From NCBI RefSeq assembly GCF_032250955.1, contig NZ_JAVVES010000016.1, positions 1 through 47,796 on the forward strand: 47,796 nt of DNA, written 5' to 3'. Source of the stretch: Sulfuriflexus sp032250955 (GTDB taxonomy: Bacteria > Pseudomonadota > Gammaproteobacteria > AKS1). The notes below the pieces were generated by a model. It had not been told where the DNA came from and ran no database searches. It was given only the letters and a program-made list of their open reading frames with translations. Both the position numbers and the translations under genes were made by a program. Positions 18,415 through 27,792 of this stretch are shown here, piece after piece; position 1 is the stretch's first letter, and every line of letters starts with the position of its first letter.

Positions 18415-20666
18415 TGATTATGGGCAAAAAAATCACGACTTTATTCCGCACACTTCACTACTTGCCGGTGAAGAAGAAGATGTACATGGGCTTTGGCGTG
18501 GTAGTGCTGATATTGAGCATTGTGCTGATACAAACCCTTGTTGGCCTGACTTCGGTCTCAACCTCGACACGAAATGTGCTCGAGAAGCATCAGCCGGCAA
18601 TGATAACCGCCCTCAAACTCTCGGAGAAAGTGAAAGATTCCCTGAGTAGCCTGGGGTTCTTTTTATTGAGCAAGGAAGATGTCGACAGACTTCAGTACGA
18701 AACACAAATCGCTGATGTCAGCCGTCTTGTCCAGTCATTAAAAGCAAATGATTCTCTACAGGCCGACAAAAGCATTGCCTTGCGCATAACGCGGATAGAG
18801 GATTTTCTCGAACAACTTGCTGAAGTCCAGGCGACCATGATCGCTGTCTCTTCCAGCCAGTTAAAGAATTTTCCGGCGGTCAATTATTCCGATCAATATG
18901 TCAACCCTGTCAGCCAGACTGTTTTACAAAAACTACAACAGATCATAGATTCTGAAAATGAGGAATACGGTAAACAGGCACGTGCCGGGATCATCTCTTA
19001 CACAAACCGGATGCGTTATACCTGGGCGCGAATGATGAGTGAACTGCGTGCCTTTCTTGGCTTTCGCACAATAACTAATCATGAATCCATAAACGATCAG
19101 CTTGCCGTATTCATCAAGGACCTTGATGCCTTATCTGAAGAATATGCGAATAAATTCACCTTCGAGCAGGAAGAGGCTCTCGAGGTACTCAATCAACAAT
19201 ATAAGAAATTCATACCGGAAATCGCTCATATTGCGGCCATCCACGGCAGTGACGCATGGCGCCAGGATGCGGATATTTTCAGAACCCGGGCACGCGCGCA
19301 TATTGTAAACCTGAATAACGAAATCGATGCCCTTGTCAACGAACTTGTAGATACCACCAGAATCCACGGAGAACAGCTCAGTAATGAGGCCACCACCATC
19401 AGCCTGCGAATTACCGGCATGCTGCTGATCGGCATTATCGCCGTGCTCGTGCTGGCCAAGCTGCTCGCCACCGGTATTATCCGGCCAATGAGCGAAGCGG
19501 TGGACGCCGGGATCACGACGATTAATAACGCCGTTTCTTCCCTCTCTGGTGAATCCAGTCCTATTAGCCCTGACAAGGGTGGTGACGAAATCAGCAATAT
19601 GAAGAATACCTTTGAGGTGATGTCAAAGACGCTCGCTGACGCCATTCAACATCAGCAGGACTATACTGAACAACTGCAGACACACGTCGACATGATCCTT
19701 GATAACGTTAACAAGGCCGCGGCAGGGGATCTGAGCACGGATCTTGCCAACTTTACGGGCACAGAGACCACTGATGAACTGGCCCATGGCGTCCAGGCAA
19801 TGATCAACAGTCTCAACCAGCTGGTGTCACAGGTGCAGCAGGCCGGCATCCAGGTCACCAGTTCCGCCACCGAGATCGCGGCCACCGCCAACCAGCAGCA
19901 GGCCACGGTCACCGAACAGGCCGCCGCCACGCAGCAAATCATGGCCACCGCCACCGAGATCTCGGCGACCTCGCGGGAGCTGGCCTCGACCATGCGCGAG
20001 GTCGCCGGCGTTGCTGACCAGACCGCGCACTCCGCCACCGACGGTCAGCAGGCCCTCACCAGCATGGAGTCCACCATGCGCCTGATGAGCGAGGCCACCG
20101 CCTCGATTACCTCGAAGCTCGCTGTGCTCAGTGAGAAGGCCGCCAATATCAATACCGTGGTCACCACCATCACCAAGGTCGCCGACCAGACCAACCTGCT
20201 CTCGCTGAACGCCGCCATCGAGGCGGAAAAGGCCGGCGAGTACGGACTGGGCTTCTCCGTTGTCGCTACCGAGATCCGCCGACTTGCCGACCAGACGGCT
20301 GTCGCCACCTGGGACATCGAGCAGATGGTCAAGGAGATGCAGTCGGCCGTGAGTGCCGGGGTCATGGGTATGGACAAGTTCTCTGAAGAGGTGACCCGCG
20401 GCGTGCAGGATGTACAGCAGATCAGTGGCCAGCTGGCACGCATCATTGACGATGTGCAGACCCTGACACCGCGCTTTGAAACCGTCAATGAAGGCATGCA
20501 GAGCCAGAGCCTCGGTGCCCAGCAAATCTCCGAGGGCATGGTCCAGCTTAACGAGGCCGCGCAACAGACCGTCGAGTCCCTGCGCCAGTCCTCAGCCTCT
20601 ATCAACACACTCAAGAACGCCGCGCATGACCTGCAGAAAGGCGTGTCGAAGTTCAAGGTCGGATAA
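18414..20666 (+). CDS. Methyl-accepting receptor 2 of Wsp-type system
   Basis: A 750-aa chemoreceptor whose ATG overlaps the TGA of receptor 1 (ATGA-like, 1-nt overlap), which implies translational coupling. An alternative ATG lies at 18420. TM1 is about 23-46 and TM2 about 334-356. The roughly 285-residue periplasmic part is almost all predicted helix and contains no Cache-type beta pattern; it resembles long helical-bundle sensors (HBM or 4HB type), but I cannot assign it. A HAMP-like region follows (358-470), then a signalling domain identical to that of receptor 1 except for one residue. It therefore should feed the same CheW/CheA while sensing a different input. Confidence 0.88.
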   Translation: MIMGKKITTLFRTLHYLPVKKKMYMGFGVVVLILSIVLIQTLVGLTSVSTSTRNVLEKHQPAMITALKLSEKVKDSLSSLGFFLLSKEDVDRLQYETQIADVSRLVQSLKANDSLQADKSIALRITRIEDFLEQLAEVQATMIAVSSSQLKNFPAVNYSDQYVNPVSQTVLQKLQQIIDSENEEYGKQARAGIISYTNRMRYTWARMMSELRAFLGFRTITNHESINDQLAVFIKDLDALSEEYANKFTFEQEEALEVLNQQYKKFIPEIAHIAAIHGSDAWRQDADIFRTRARAHIVNLNNEIDALVNELVDTTRIHGEQLSNEATTISLRITGMLLIGIIAVLVLAKLLATGIIRPMSEAVDAGITTINNAVSSLSGESSPISPDKGGDEISNMKNTFEVMSKTLADAIQHQQDYTEQLQTHVDMILDNVNKAAAGDLSTDLANFTGTETTDELAHGVQAMINSLNQLVSQVQQAGIQVTSSATEIAATANQQQATVTEQAAATQQIMATATEISATSRELASTMREVAGVADQTAHSATDGQQALTSMESTMRLMSEATASITSKLAVLSEKAANINTVVTTITKVADQTNLLSLNAAIEAEKAGEYGLGFSVVATEIRRLADQTAVATWDIEQMVKEMQSAVSAGVMGMDKFSEEVTRGVQDVQQISGQLARIIDDVQTLTPRFETVNEGMQSQSLGAQQISEGMVQLNEAAQQTVESLRQSSASINTLKNAAHDLQKGVSKFKVG
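19800..20656 (+). repeat. Receptor signalling-domain repeat, copy 2
   Basis: The direct-repeat partner of 17536-18392. Seven of the nine substitutions lie in the last 220 bp, and the first 245 bp are identical. This gradient is what a recent gene-conversion tract or partial duplication would leave. Confidence 0.95.
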
Positions 20667-20692
20667 TATTCCAGGCCCGGGAAATATTGGCA

Positions 20693-21151
20693 ATGCTATT
20701 ACTCAGTTTCAATATCAGCAACGAGCGTTATGTAATCGAAACTGTCAATGTTATCGAGATTATCCCCATGGTCCTGCTGAAAATAATACCCGGTGCCGGC
20801 AAGGTAGTGGCAGGCATGCTTAATTATCACGGGCAGGCTGTGCCCGTTATTGACATCAATGCCCTGTGCAATAGTGATGTTGTGAAAAAATCACTCACCA
20901 GCAGAATCATCCTGCTTCGATATAAGGAAAAACACATACTCGGCCTGCTGGCAGAGCGAGTGACAGAGACCCTGCACATTAATGACAGCGAATTTAACGA
21001 TATCGGCATCAAGGTCAGTGACTATGACTTTCTGGGTAAGGTTGCCGAGCATGACGATAGCCTTTTGCAGTTAATCAATATCGAAAACCTGCTATCCGAA
21101 AGTCTTGAAGGAGCACTTTTTTCTACTGCGTCACCATTCGGCGGAGAATAA
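20693..21151 (+). CDS. CheW-like coupling protein (WspB position)
   Basis: A 152-aa single CheW domain that would link receptors to the kinase. It has the CheW pattern of a short beta-strand start (LLSFNISNERYVIETVNV), IIPMVLLKIIPG, MLNYHGQAVPVIDINAL and a DYDFLGKV region. I use ATG 20693; an in-frame TTG at 20687 sits closer to a GGGA and would add two residues. It lies 26 nt after receptor 2, second in type order to the receptors as wspB is in Pseudomonas. Confidence 0.85.
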   Translation: MLLLSFNISNERYVIETVNVIEIIPMVLLKIIPGAGKVVAGMLNYHGQAVPVIDINALCNSDVVKKSLTSRIILLRYKEKHILGLLAERVTETLHINDSEFNDIGIKVSDYDFLGKVAEHDDSLLQLINIENLLSESLEGALFSTASPFGGE

Positions 21152-21163
21152 GAGCCCGATATC

Positions 21164-22375
21164 ATGCCGAAACAATTAATCGCCAACAGACTGAAAAATG
21201 CCATGGGACTACATACCCCCACTGTCGGCATGATTACTATTTCAAGTGCGATAGACAGACGTATGCGCGCCCTGCAGCTGGATGATTGTGCGCAATACCT
21301 GGTAAACCTCGATAACGACCCCGGCGAAATGCAGAAGCTCATCGAGGCCGTCATTATCCCGGAAACATGGTTCTTTCGCGATGCGATTGCCTATAAGAAG
21401 CTGCTTGAATATTTGCGCACAAGACAGTCTGCCGTATATAAATCGCAACTGAGAATTCTTAGCATACCCTGCTCCACCGGCGAAGAGCCCTACTCTATCG
21501 CCATGCTGCTGGCGGATAACGGCTTTGAGGTTGGGACATATAGAATCGACGCCGTCGATATCAGCGAGAAACTGATTCAGAAGGCGAAACTCGGCTCGTA
21601 TGGAAAGCATTCATTCCGGGCGGAGGATTTATCCTTTGTAGATCGACACTTTACCAGGTACGAAGACAAATTCATGCTCTCTGATGCGGTCAAGGCACAG
21701 GTCAATTTTCATCATGCAAACCTGCTTGATGCTGATTTCCTGCCCGGATATGATATCTATGACGTCATCTTCTGCAGAAACCTGCTGATATATTTTGATG
21801 GCCCGACCCAGGCACGGGTGTTCTCGGTGCTTGCCCGCCTGCTGAAGAATGACGGCATCCTGATACTCGGTCATGCTGAAACCAGCCAGCGGTCCGCGGG
21901 GCTTTTTGAAACAGCCAGTAACCTCGGCCCCTATATAAACCGTAAGGCTTCTAAAACACCTGCGATACCACGCGCGTCTGACAAGGCAGGTCCAATCAGC
22001 AATAAAAATGCCGCACTTGCCGATAAACAGGTGCCCGCTGAACTACCGGAGTCTGGTCTCGATAGCCCACTGGAAAAGGCTTTCGCCCTTGCCAACGAAG
22101 GGCGTGTTGAAGAGGCTATAGAGCTGGGCCTCGCCTGTGTGCAACATGACAGGTTTTCCAGTCGCGCGCATTATTTACTCGGCTTGCTCTATGATATCAG
22201 TGCTGATACCAGCAAGGCTGACGACTATTTGAAAAAGGCCCTGTACCTGGACCCGAACAATATTGAGGCGCTCATTCACCTGTCGCTGATGGCCGAACAG
22301 CGCGGCGACAGTGACGACTCCGAGCGTCTGCGCAACCGGGCCGAACGTGTCCAGAACAGAAACAGACTATCATGA
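21164..22375 (+). CDS. CheR-type methyltransferase with TPRs (WspC-like)
   Basis: A 403-aa protein that would methylate receptor glutamates using S-adenosylmethionine. Its N-terminal CheR helical domain has PETWFFRD (about 66-73). The SAM-binding fold has IPCSTGEEPYSIAM (about 101-114), the YDVIFCRNLLIYFD motif (about 201-214) and LILGHAE. A linker (about 265-305) leads to two or three TPR-like helix pairs at about 308-395 (for example YLGLLYD-type and LYLDPNNIEALIHLSLM). C-terminal TPRs are the WspC arrangement and are not found in the E. coli chemotaxis CheR. The gene starts 12 nt after the CheW gene and ends in an ATGA overlap with the next. Confidence 0.92.
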   Translation: MPKQLIANRLKNAMGLHTPTVGMITISSAIDRRMRALQLDDCAQYLVNLDNDPGEMQKLIEAVIIPETWFFRDAIAYKKLLEYLRTRQSAVYKSQLRILSIPCSTGEEPYSIAMLLADNGFEVGTYRIDAVDISEKLIQKAKLGSYGKHSFRAEDLSFVDRHFTRYEDKFMLSDAVKAQVNFHHANLLDADFLPGYDIYDVIFCRNLLIYFDGPTQARVFSVLARLLKNDGILILGHAETSQRSAGLFETASNLGPYINRKASKTPAIPRASDKAGPISNKNAALADKQVPAELPESGLDSPLEKAFALANEGRVEEAIELGLACVQHDRFSSRAHYLLGLLYDISADTSKADDYLKKALYLDPNNIEALIHLSLMAEQRGDSDDSERLRNRAERVQNRNRLS

Positions 22376-23058
22376 GTGAAACACATACAAACACACCTGC
22401 GTTCGATGACTGCTGGAACAGCATAGGTGTCTGGCGTCGTGGCGAAGTTCGTTGCGACAAGCTGGATGAGGTCATCCATTGCTATAATTGCCCGACATAC
22501 GCAATGGCCGGGCGTTCACTTCTGGACAGGGCGGCACCAGAGGATTATGCACAGGAATGGACTAATGTACTGGCGCGCGAGAAGGTCATCCAGGAAAAAA
22601 ATCTGGAATCGGTGGTTGTTTTCAGGCTTGGTGCGGAATGGTTGTCACTGCCTGTATCCATGATTGGCGAGATCACCCTTATGCGGGACATTTTCGATCT
22701 GCCGCATAACCATAATCCCAAACTTCGTGGCATCGTCAATATACGCGGCAAGCTTGTTATCTGCATGTCACTCGGTTTCCTGATCGGCGTGGACCGACCG
22801 GATGAAGACTGGCTGAAGGCTGATCGTTCCATACAGAGGCTTATCATGATGCGCGAAGGCAGCGGTTACATTGTATTCCCGGTTAGCGAAGTGCATGGGA
22901 TTACACGTCATCATGCTGATGAGTTAAACATGGCGCCGGATACCGTCAAGAAAAAGAATCTGAATTTCATCAAGGGCATTATCAAATGGCAGGACCACAA
23001 TGTCGGTTGCATTGATGAAACAGCGTTAACCGCCGAGATTGCAAACAACCTGAGATGA
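22372..23058 (+). CDS. CheW-like protein with Cys-rich N-terminus (WspD-like)
   Basis: A 228-aa coupling protein. Residues 1-55 precede the CheW fold and carry four cysteines, C14, C28, C37 and C40 (DDCWNSIGVW, VRCDKLDE, IHCYNCPTY). This resembles the N-terminal Cys motif that I recall from WspD proteins. Four such cysteines could bind a metal or an iron-sulfur cluster; this has not been shown in anything I know. Residues about 70-225 are a standard CheW domain (FRLGAEWLSLPVSMI, LRGIVNIRGKLVICMSLG). It overlaps CheR and CheA by ATGA on both sides. A second CheW in the operon is normal for Wsp. Confidence 0.88.
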   Translation: MSETHTNTPAFDDCWNSIGVWRRGEVRCDKLDEVIHCYNCPTYAMAGRSLLDRAAPEDYAQEWTNVLAREKVIQEKNLESVVVFRLGAEWLSLPVSMIGEITLMRDIFDLPHNHNPKLRGIVNIRGKLVICMSLGFLIGVDRPDEDWLKADRSIQRLIMMREGSGYIVFPVSEVHGITRHHADELNMAPDTVKKKNLNFIKGIIKWQDHNVGCIDETALTAEIANNLR

Positions 23059-25685
23059 GTAACGATAAATACAATCCGGCCACCGACCCTGTCATGCTTG
23101 ACTTGTACCGACAGGAAGTCGAAACCAATACCCGCGCAATAACAGAAAACCTGTTAAACCTGGAGCGCAACAACGATGTTCCAGTGGCCGCGGAAGCCAT
23201 GATGCGTGCCGCACACTCTATCAAGGGTGCGGCACGCATGGTCGGCTTCGACAGGGTGGTGGAGCTTGCACATACAGTTGAGGATTGTTTTGTCGCCGCG
23301 CAGGACGGCGAGATAAAAATCGAGGAGGCTCATATCGACATTCTTTTAAAGGCTGTTGATATGATCACGGATATTTCCGAGGGTCGCACCGAGACCCTCA
23401 ATGATGAGGTTGTCACCTCTCTCATGGATTCCATCAGTGCTATCGTATCAGGTGGCATGTCAGCGCCACCGGCTGATGTCCCCCACGACAACAGCGCGCC
23501 GGACAATGACATGCTGGAAATGTTCAGGACGGATGCCCTGTCTTTGTCTGCGAAGATCGACGCCACGATTGTCGGTCTTGAGGGAGCAGTCCCGTCCAAT
23601 GATGAATTGGCTGCCATACAGCGCGACGTGCACATGTTTATCGGCGGTGCAAAACTGGCCGGACAGGATACCCTCGCCAGGTTCGGCACGCTGATAGATG
23701 AGCAGCTGCTTGCCTATATCGAGAGCAATACAGCCATTAGCGCGGAGGCCTTCGCTACCTTCCAGGAACTGCTGCAAACCCTGATTGACTGGGCCGCAGG
23801 TGACGCCAGCCACGATCTTTCGAACGTCACCGACTTACTCGCAAGGATGCGCCTTGAGCCCGACACAGTGACTGAGTCGTCAGACGTGCCTGCATCTGTA
23901 TCAAAGCCAGAAGAACCTGCTTTATCTGTCCCTGTTGCGGATTTACAGGACACGTCTATACGGATCAGCACACGCCGCATGAACAGGCTTGTCGGTCTGG
24001 CCAGTGAAAATGTTGTCGAGGCGCGCTGGGTACGTTCGCACGCCGATGCCATGCTGGTTTACCGGCGCAGGCAAACCGAGTTAATCGGTGCCCTCGATAA
24101 CCTGCGTAACTATCTCGACGAGGCGAACGTGCCTGAACATATCAACGAGATATTCAGCGAGATCCAGCGCCGCAGCAATGACTCCCGTGCCTATCTCGCT
24201 TCCAGGCTGACAGAGCTGGAGGACTTTGACCGCCGTGTTACCGGCCTCTCGGAACGCCTGAACCATGAAGTCCTGCAGACCCGCATGCGCCCCTTCGCTG
24301 ATTGCACGCGCGGTTTCGACAGGATGCTCAGGGATTTGGCCCGCGACCTCGGCAAACGTGTCGAGCTTTCGATTGACGGCGGCAACACCCAGGTTGACCG
24401 GGAGATCCTCACCCGCATTGAGGCGCCACTTAACCATATCCTTCGCAACGCAGTCGACCACGGCATTGAGAGTGTCGAAGAACGCACCCGGCAAGGTAAA
24501 CCGGCGAGTGCGAAGATCAACATTACTGCTGCCCACAATATGGGCATGCTTGCCATCACCATTACAGATGACGGCCAGGGGGTAAATATTGATTCCCTCC
24601 GGCAGCGTATCGTCGACCGCCAGCTGGTTTCCGCCGAAATGGCTGCCAACCTTAATGACCATGAATTACTGGACTTTCTCTATTTACCGGGCTTCTCTAC
24701 CCGTTCGGCAGTCACCGAGATTTCCGGTCGCGGCGTCGGTCTCGATGTCGTGCACAATACGATTCAGGAAATGCGCGGCCAGATCCGTACCTCGTCTGTT
24801 TTCGGTCACGGCATGCGCATCCAGCTCATGTTACCGCTCACGCTTTCTGTCATTCGCAGCCTGTTGCTCGAGATAGGCGGCCAGCCATATGCCATTCCAC
24901 TGGCACGAATCAGTTCCATCCATACCCTGACCAGGGGTGAAGTTGAAAACATCGACGGCAAGCAGTTTTTCACTCTCAACGGCAAGCACATTGGCCTCGT
25001 TGATGCTGCCCAGGTTCTGGAAAGCAAGAGTGTCTCCAGCTTCAGCGACTTCCCGATTGTGGTGCTCGGTGACCGGCAAACACGTTATGGTCTGGTCGTC
25101 GACAGGTTTCTCGGCGAACGTGACCTGGCAGTACATATCCTGGACTCGCGCCTTGGCAAAATACGCGACATCAGTGCAGCGACACTTCTCGAAAATGGTT
25201 CTCCGGCACTCATTATTGATGTCGATGACATTATCCGTTCTATCGAACTTCTCATATCCGGAGAACGATTAAACACCATTGAACACGCAAGCGGAAGCCA
25301 TACACCACTGGCAAAGAAAACCATCCTGGTCGTTGATGATTCCATTACGGTGCGCGAAGTTGAACGGAAACTGCTTGAATCGCGTGGCTACAATGTCGAT
25401 GTTGCGGTAGACGGTATGGATGGCTGGAATACAGTGCAGAGCGGCGATTACAATCTTGTCATCAGCGACGTCGACATGCCACGCATGAATGGCATTGAAT
25501 TTGTCACGATGCTGAAAAACAATTCCATATATAAGTCTTTACCCGTCATGATCGTTTCCTATAAAGATCGCCAGGAAGACCGTGATGCAGGACTGCAGGC
25601 AGGTGCAGACTATTATTTAACGAAAGGAAGCTTCCACGATGACAGCCTCATAGAGGCGGTTATTGACCTGATAGGTGAACCATGA
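23055..25685 (+). CDS. Hybrid CheA histidine kinase with receiver (WspE-like)
   Basis: An 876-aa CheA family kinase, the core of the pathway. The P1 (HPt) domain has H54 in AAHSIKGAARMVGF. A second HPt-like unit follows, with H193 in VHMFIGGAKLAG. The dimerisation helices are at about 315-420. The HATPase region has LNHILRNAVDHGIES, DDGQGV, and FSTRSAVTEISGRGVGLDVV. The CheW-like P5 domain is at about 610-745. A C-terminal receiver has the VVDDS acidic pocket and D805 (ISDVDMPRMNG). There is no P2 CheY-docking domain, consistent with signalling to WspR rather than CheY. A hybrid CheA-REC is the WspE arrangement. The second HPt-like unit is noteworthy. Confidence 0.92.
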   Translation: MSNDKYNPATDPVMLDLYRQEVETNTRAITENLLNLERNNDVPVAAEAMMRAAHSIKGAARMVGFDRVVELAHTVEDCFVAAQDGEIKIEEAHIDILLKAVDMITDISEGRTETLNDEVVTSLMDSISAIVSGGMSAPPADVPHDNSAPDNDMLEMFRTDALSLSAKIDATIVGLEGAVPSNDELAAIQRDVHMFIGGAKLAGQDTLARFGTLIDEQLLAYIESNTAISAEAFATFQELLQTLIDWAAGDASHDLSNVTDLLARMRLEPDTVTESSDVPASVSKPEEPALSVPVADLQDTSIRISTRRMNRLVGLASENVVEARWVRSHADAMLVYRRRQTELIGALDNLRNYLDEANVPEHINEIFSEIQRRSNDSRAYLASRLTELEDFDRRVTGLSERLNHEVLQTRMRPFADCTRGFDRMLRDLARDLGKRVELSIDGGNTQVDREILTRIEAPLNHILRNAVDHGIESVEERTRQGKPASAKINITAAHNMGMLAITITDDGQGVNIDSLRQRIVDRQLVSAEMAANLNDHELLDFLYLPGFSTRSAVTEISGRGVGLDVVHNTIQEMRGQIRTSSVFGHGMRIQLMLPLTLSVIRSLLLEIGGQPYAIPLARISSIHTLTRGEVENIDGKQFFTLNGKHIGLVDAAQVLESKSVSSFSDFPIVVLGDRQTRYGLVVDRFLGERDLAVHILDSRLGKIRDISAATLLENGSPALIIDVDDIIRSIELLISGERLNTIEHASGSHTPLAKKTILVVDDSITVREVERKLLESRGYNVDVAVDGMDGWNTVQSGDYNLVISDVDMPRMNGIEFVTMLKNNSIYKSLPVMIVSYKDRQEDRDAGLQAGADYYLTKGSFHDDSLIEAVIDLIGEP

Positions 25686-26734
25686 GTATGCGTATAGCAA
25701 TTGTCAATGATAATGAAGGCAATTTACTTGTTCTTTCCAGAATACTGGAAAAGCAGTCCCCGCATAAAATTGTCTGGCTGGCGAAAGACGGTGCCGAGGC
25801 AGTGGAAAAGTGTCTTAATGACACGCCTGATATCATCCTCATGGATCTGGTCATGCCGGTTATGAACGGGGTTGAAGCGACCAGGCTAATCATGAACCAG
25901 TGCCCCTGCGCGATACTCATTGCGACGGTGTCGGTTACCACCAATGCCTCAATGGTATTCGAGGCCATGGGGGCAGGTGCCATTGACGCGGTCAAGACCC
26001 CCGTCCTCGGCGATTACAATACCGATCATGATAGCCAGCTTCTCCTGCAGAAGATTGCCACGATCCAGAACCTGATCGCCCCGGGTAGCAGGACTAATCG
26101 CAGTATGCGCGCCGAGGAAGCCACCCCCGAACCGATTTCCAGCAGTACGCCGATTCTTGCCATCGGCGCATCAACCGGCGGACCGGCTGTGCTGGCCACT
26201 ATCCTCGGGCAACTGCCGGTGGACTTTCCTGTTCCGGTAGTCATTATCCAGCATGTCGACCAGTATTTTGCGCGCAATTTTGCCGAATGGCTTGATAAGC
26301 AGTGTCCGCTTTCTGTCCGCATTGCCAGGGACGGTGATACACCCGAGGCAGGCACGGTACTGATTGCCGGTACCAACGAACACCTGGTTATGCAACCGAA
26401 CAAACAACTGACTTATGCCGAGTCGGCCACAGAAAGTCATTATAAACCCTCAGTGAATGTCTTCTTCGAGAGCCTGGCAAAACACTGGGACAGTTATATT
26501 ATTGCCTGCCTGCTCACTGGCATGGGTCGCGACGGTGCCGCCGGCCTGATGCAAATCCGGCAAAAAGGCGGCTATACTATCACCCAGAACGAGGATACCT
26601 GTGCCGTTTACGGCATGCCCAAGGCGGCCGATGAGATGGGCAGTTCCATGCAGTCTCTCGCGCCAGGTGATATTGTTCAGTCTGTCATGGATTTACTCGA
26701 ACATAAGAAAAGCAACAAGGCAGATCAGGCATGA
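25682..26734 (+). CDS. CheB-type receptor methylesterase (WspF-like)
   Basis: A 350-aa two-domain enzyme. The receiver (1-120) has D10 and the phospho-acceptor D55 (ILMDLVMPVMNG). The catalytic triad of the methylesterase is visible: S164 in GASTGGP, H191 in IIQHVDQYFARNF, D284 in TGMGRDGAAG. It would remove methyl groups from the receptors and so reset the pathway. In Pseudomonas, loss of wspF locks WspR on, giving high c-di-GMP and wrinkly colonies. This copy looks intact. It is joined to the CheA and diguanylate cyclase genes by ATGA overlaps. Confidence 0.93.
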   Translation: MSMRIAIVNDNEGNLLVLSRILEKQSPHKIVWLAKDGAEAVEKCLNDTPDIILMDLVMPVMNGVEATRLIMNQCPCAILIATVSVTTNASMVFEAMGAGAIDAVKTPVLGDYNTDHDSQLLLQKIATIQNLIAPGSRTNRSMRAEEATPEPISSSTPILAIGASTGGPAVLATILGQLPVDFPVPVVIIQHVDQYFARNFAEWLDKQCPLSVRIARDGDTPEAGTVLIAGTNEHLVMQPNKQLTYAESATESHYKPSVNVFFESLAKHWDSYIIACLLTGMGRDGAAGLMQIRQKGGYTITQNEDTCAVYGMPKAADEMGSSMQSLAPGDIVQSVMDLLEHKKSNKADQA

Positions 26735-27714
26735 CATCTGAAATGAGCACCAACAAGTGTATTGTCCTGCTCGTCGATGACCAGCCCATTATTGCGGAAG
26801 GCATACGCCGCATGCTGGAAGATGAAAGCGACATCATTTTCCACTACTGCGATGACCCCAATCGGGCAATCAAAATGGCCGCCGAGATTGACGCCACCGT
26901 CATCCTCCAGGACCTGGTGATGCCGGATATCGATGGCATGACCCTGGTGCGCTTTTATCGCGCCAACCTGGATACTCGCAACATCCCGATCATTGTGCTG
27001 TCGAGTAAAGATGACCCCCAGATCAAGAGTGACGCCTTCACCAACGGTGCCAATGACTATCTCGTCAAGTTACCAGATAAAATCGAACTGCTGGCCCGTA
27101 TCCGCGCCCATTCACGCAGTTACCTGACCCAACTGGAGCGTGATGCGGCCTTCCATGCCCTGCGTGAAATGCAGAAACAGCTGGAGGAGAGCAATCGCGA
27201 ATTACAACGGATTTCCGCCCTTGATGGCCTCACCGGGCTGGCCAACCGCCGTCACTTTGATGAACAACTGGAAAAGGAGTGGCGTCGTGCGCAACGGGCG
27301 AATCTGCCCCTGTCACTCATCCTCATCGACATTGACCACTTCAAACCCTATAACGATACCTATGGCCACCTCGCGGGCGATGAGTGCCTGCAACAGGTCG
27401 CCCAGTCGCTGAAAGAAAGCATCGTGCGCCCGGGTGACCTGGTGGCCCGTTACGGGGGGGAGGAATTTGTTGTCATCCTCCCGGAGACCAAGGTCGAGGG
27501 TGCCTGCGTGGTGGCCGAAAACCTGCGCAAGAACATCGCCGCCCTGCAGCGTGCCCACAGTGCCTCGGATACCTCGGAACATGTCACTATCAGCCTCGGC
27601 GTCGCCCAGGCCGATTTTGCCGGCATGCCCGCCCTCGATGATCTGATTGAACAGGCCGACAAGGGTCTCTATGAGGCCAAGGAAAGTGGGCGCAATCGCT
27701 ATCAGGTTGCTTAA
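26731..27714 (+). CDS. REC-GGDEF diguanylate cyclase (WspR-like)
   Basis: A 327-aa output protein. The receiver (about 8-130) has DD16-17 and phospho-acceptor D61 (ILQDLVMPDIDG). A coiled-coil linker (about 132-162) and the GGDEF domain follow, with active-site GGEEF at 242-246 and the I-site RPGD at 233-236 for product inhibition. It makes c-di-GMP from GTP and in the Wsp model is activated and clustered by phosphorylation from WspE. An alternative ATG four codons in (MSTNK) cannot be excluded. It is the last gene of the operon: the next gene (fdxA) starts 78 nt later and is unrelated. Confidence 0.93.
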   Translation: MTSEMSTNKCIVLLVDDQPIIAEGIRRMLEDESDIIFHYCDDPNRAIKMAAEIDATVILQDLVMPDIDGMTLVRFYRANLDTRNIPIIVLSSKDDPQIKSDAFTNGANDYLVKLPDKIELLARIRAHSRSYLTQLERDAAFHALREMQKQLEESNRELQRISALDGLTGLANRRHFDEQLEKEWRRAQRANLPLSLILIDIDHFKPYNDTYGHLAGDECLQQVAQSLKESIVRPGDLVARYGGEEFVVILPETKVEGACVVAENLRKNIAALQRAHSASDTSEHVTISLGVAQADFAGMPALDDLIEQADKGLYEAKESGRNRYQVA

Positions 27715-27792
27715 GGGTTATTCCGGGCTCGCTCACAGCCGTTTTCCACGGTAGAATCGGGTTAATCCTTTCCCAACAACAATACTGATGCC

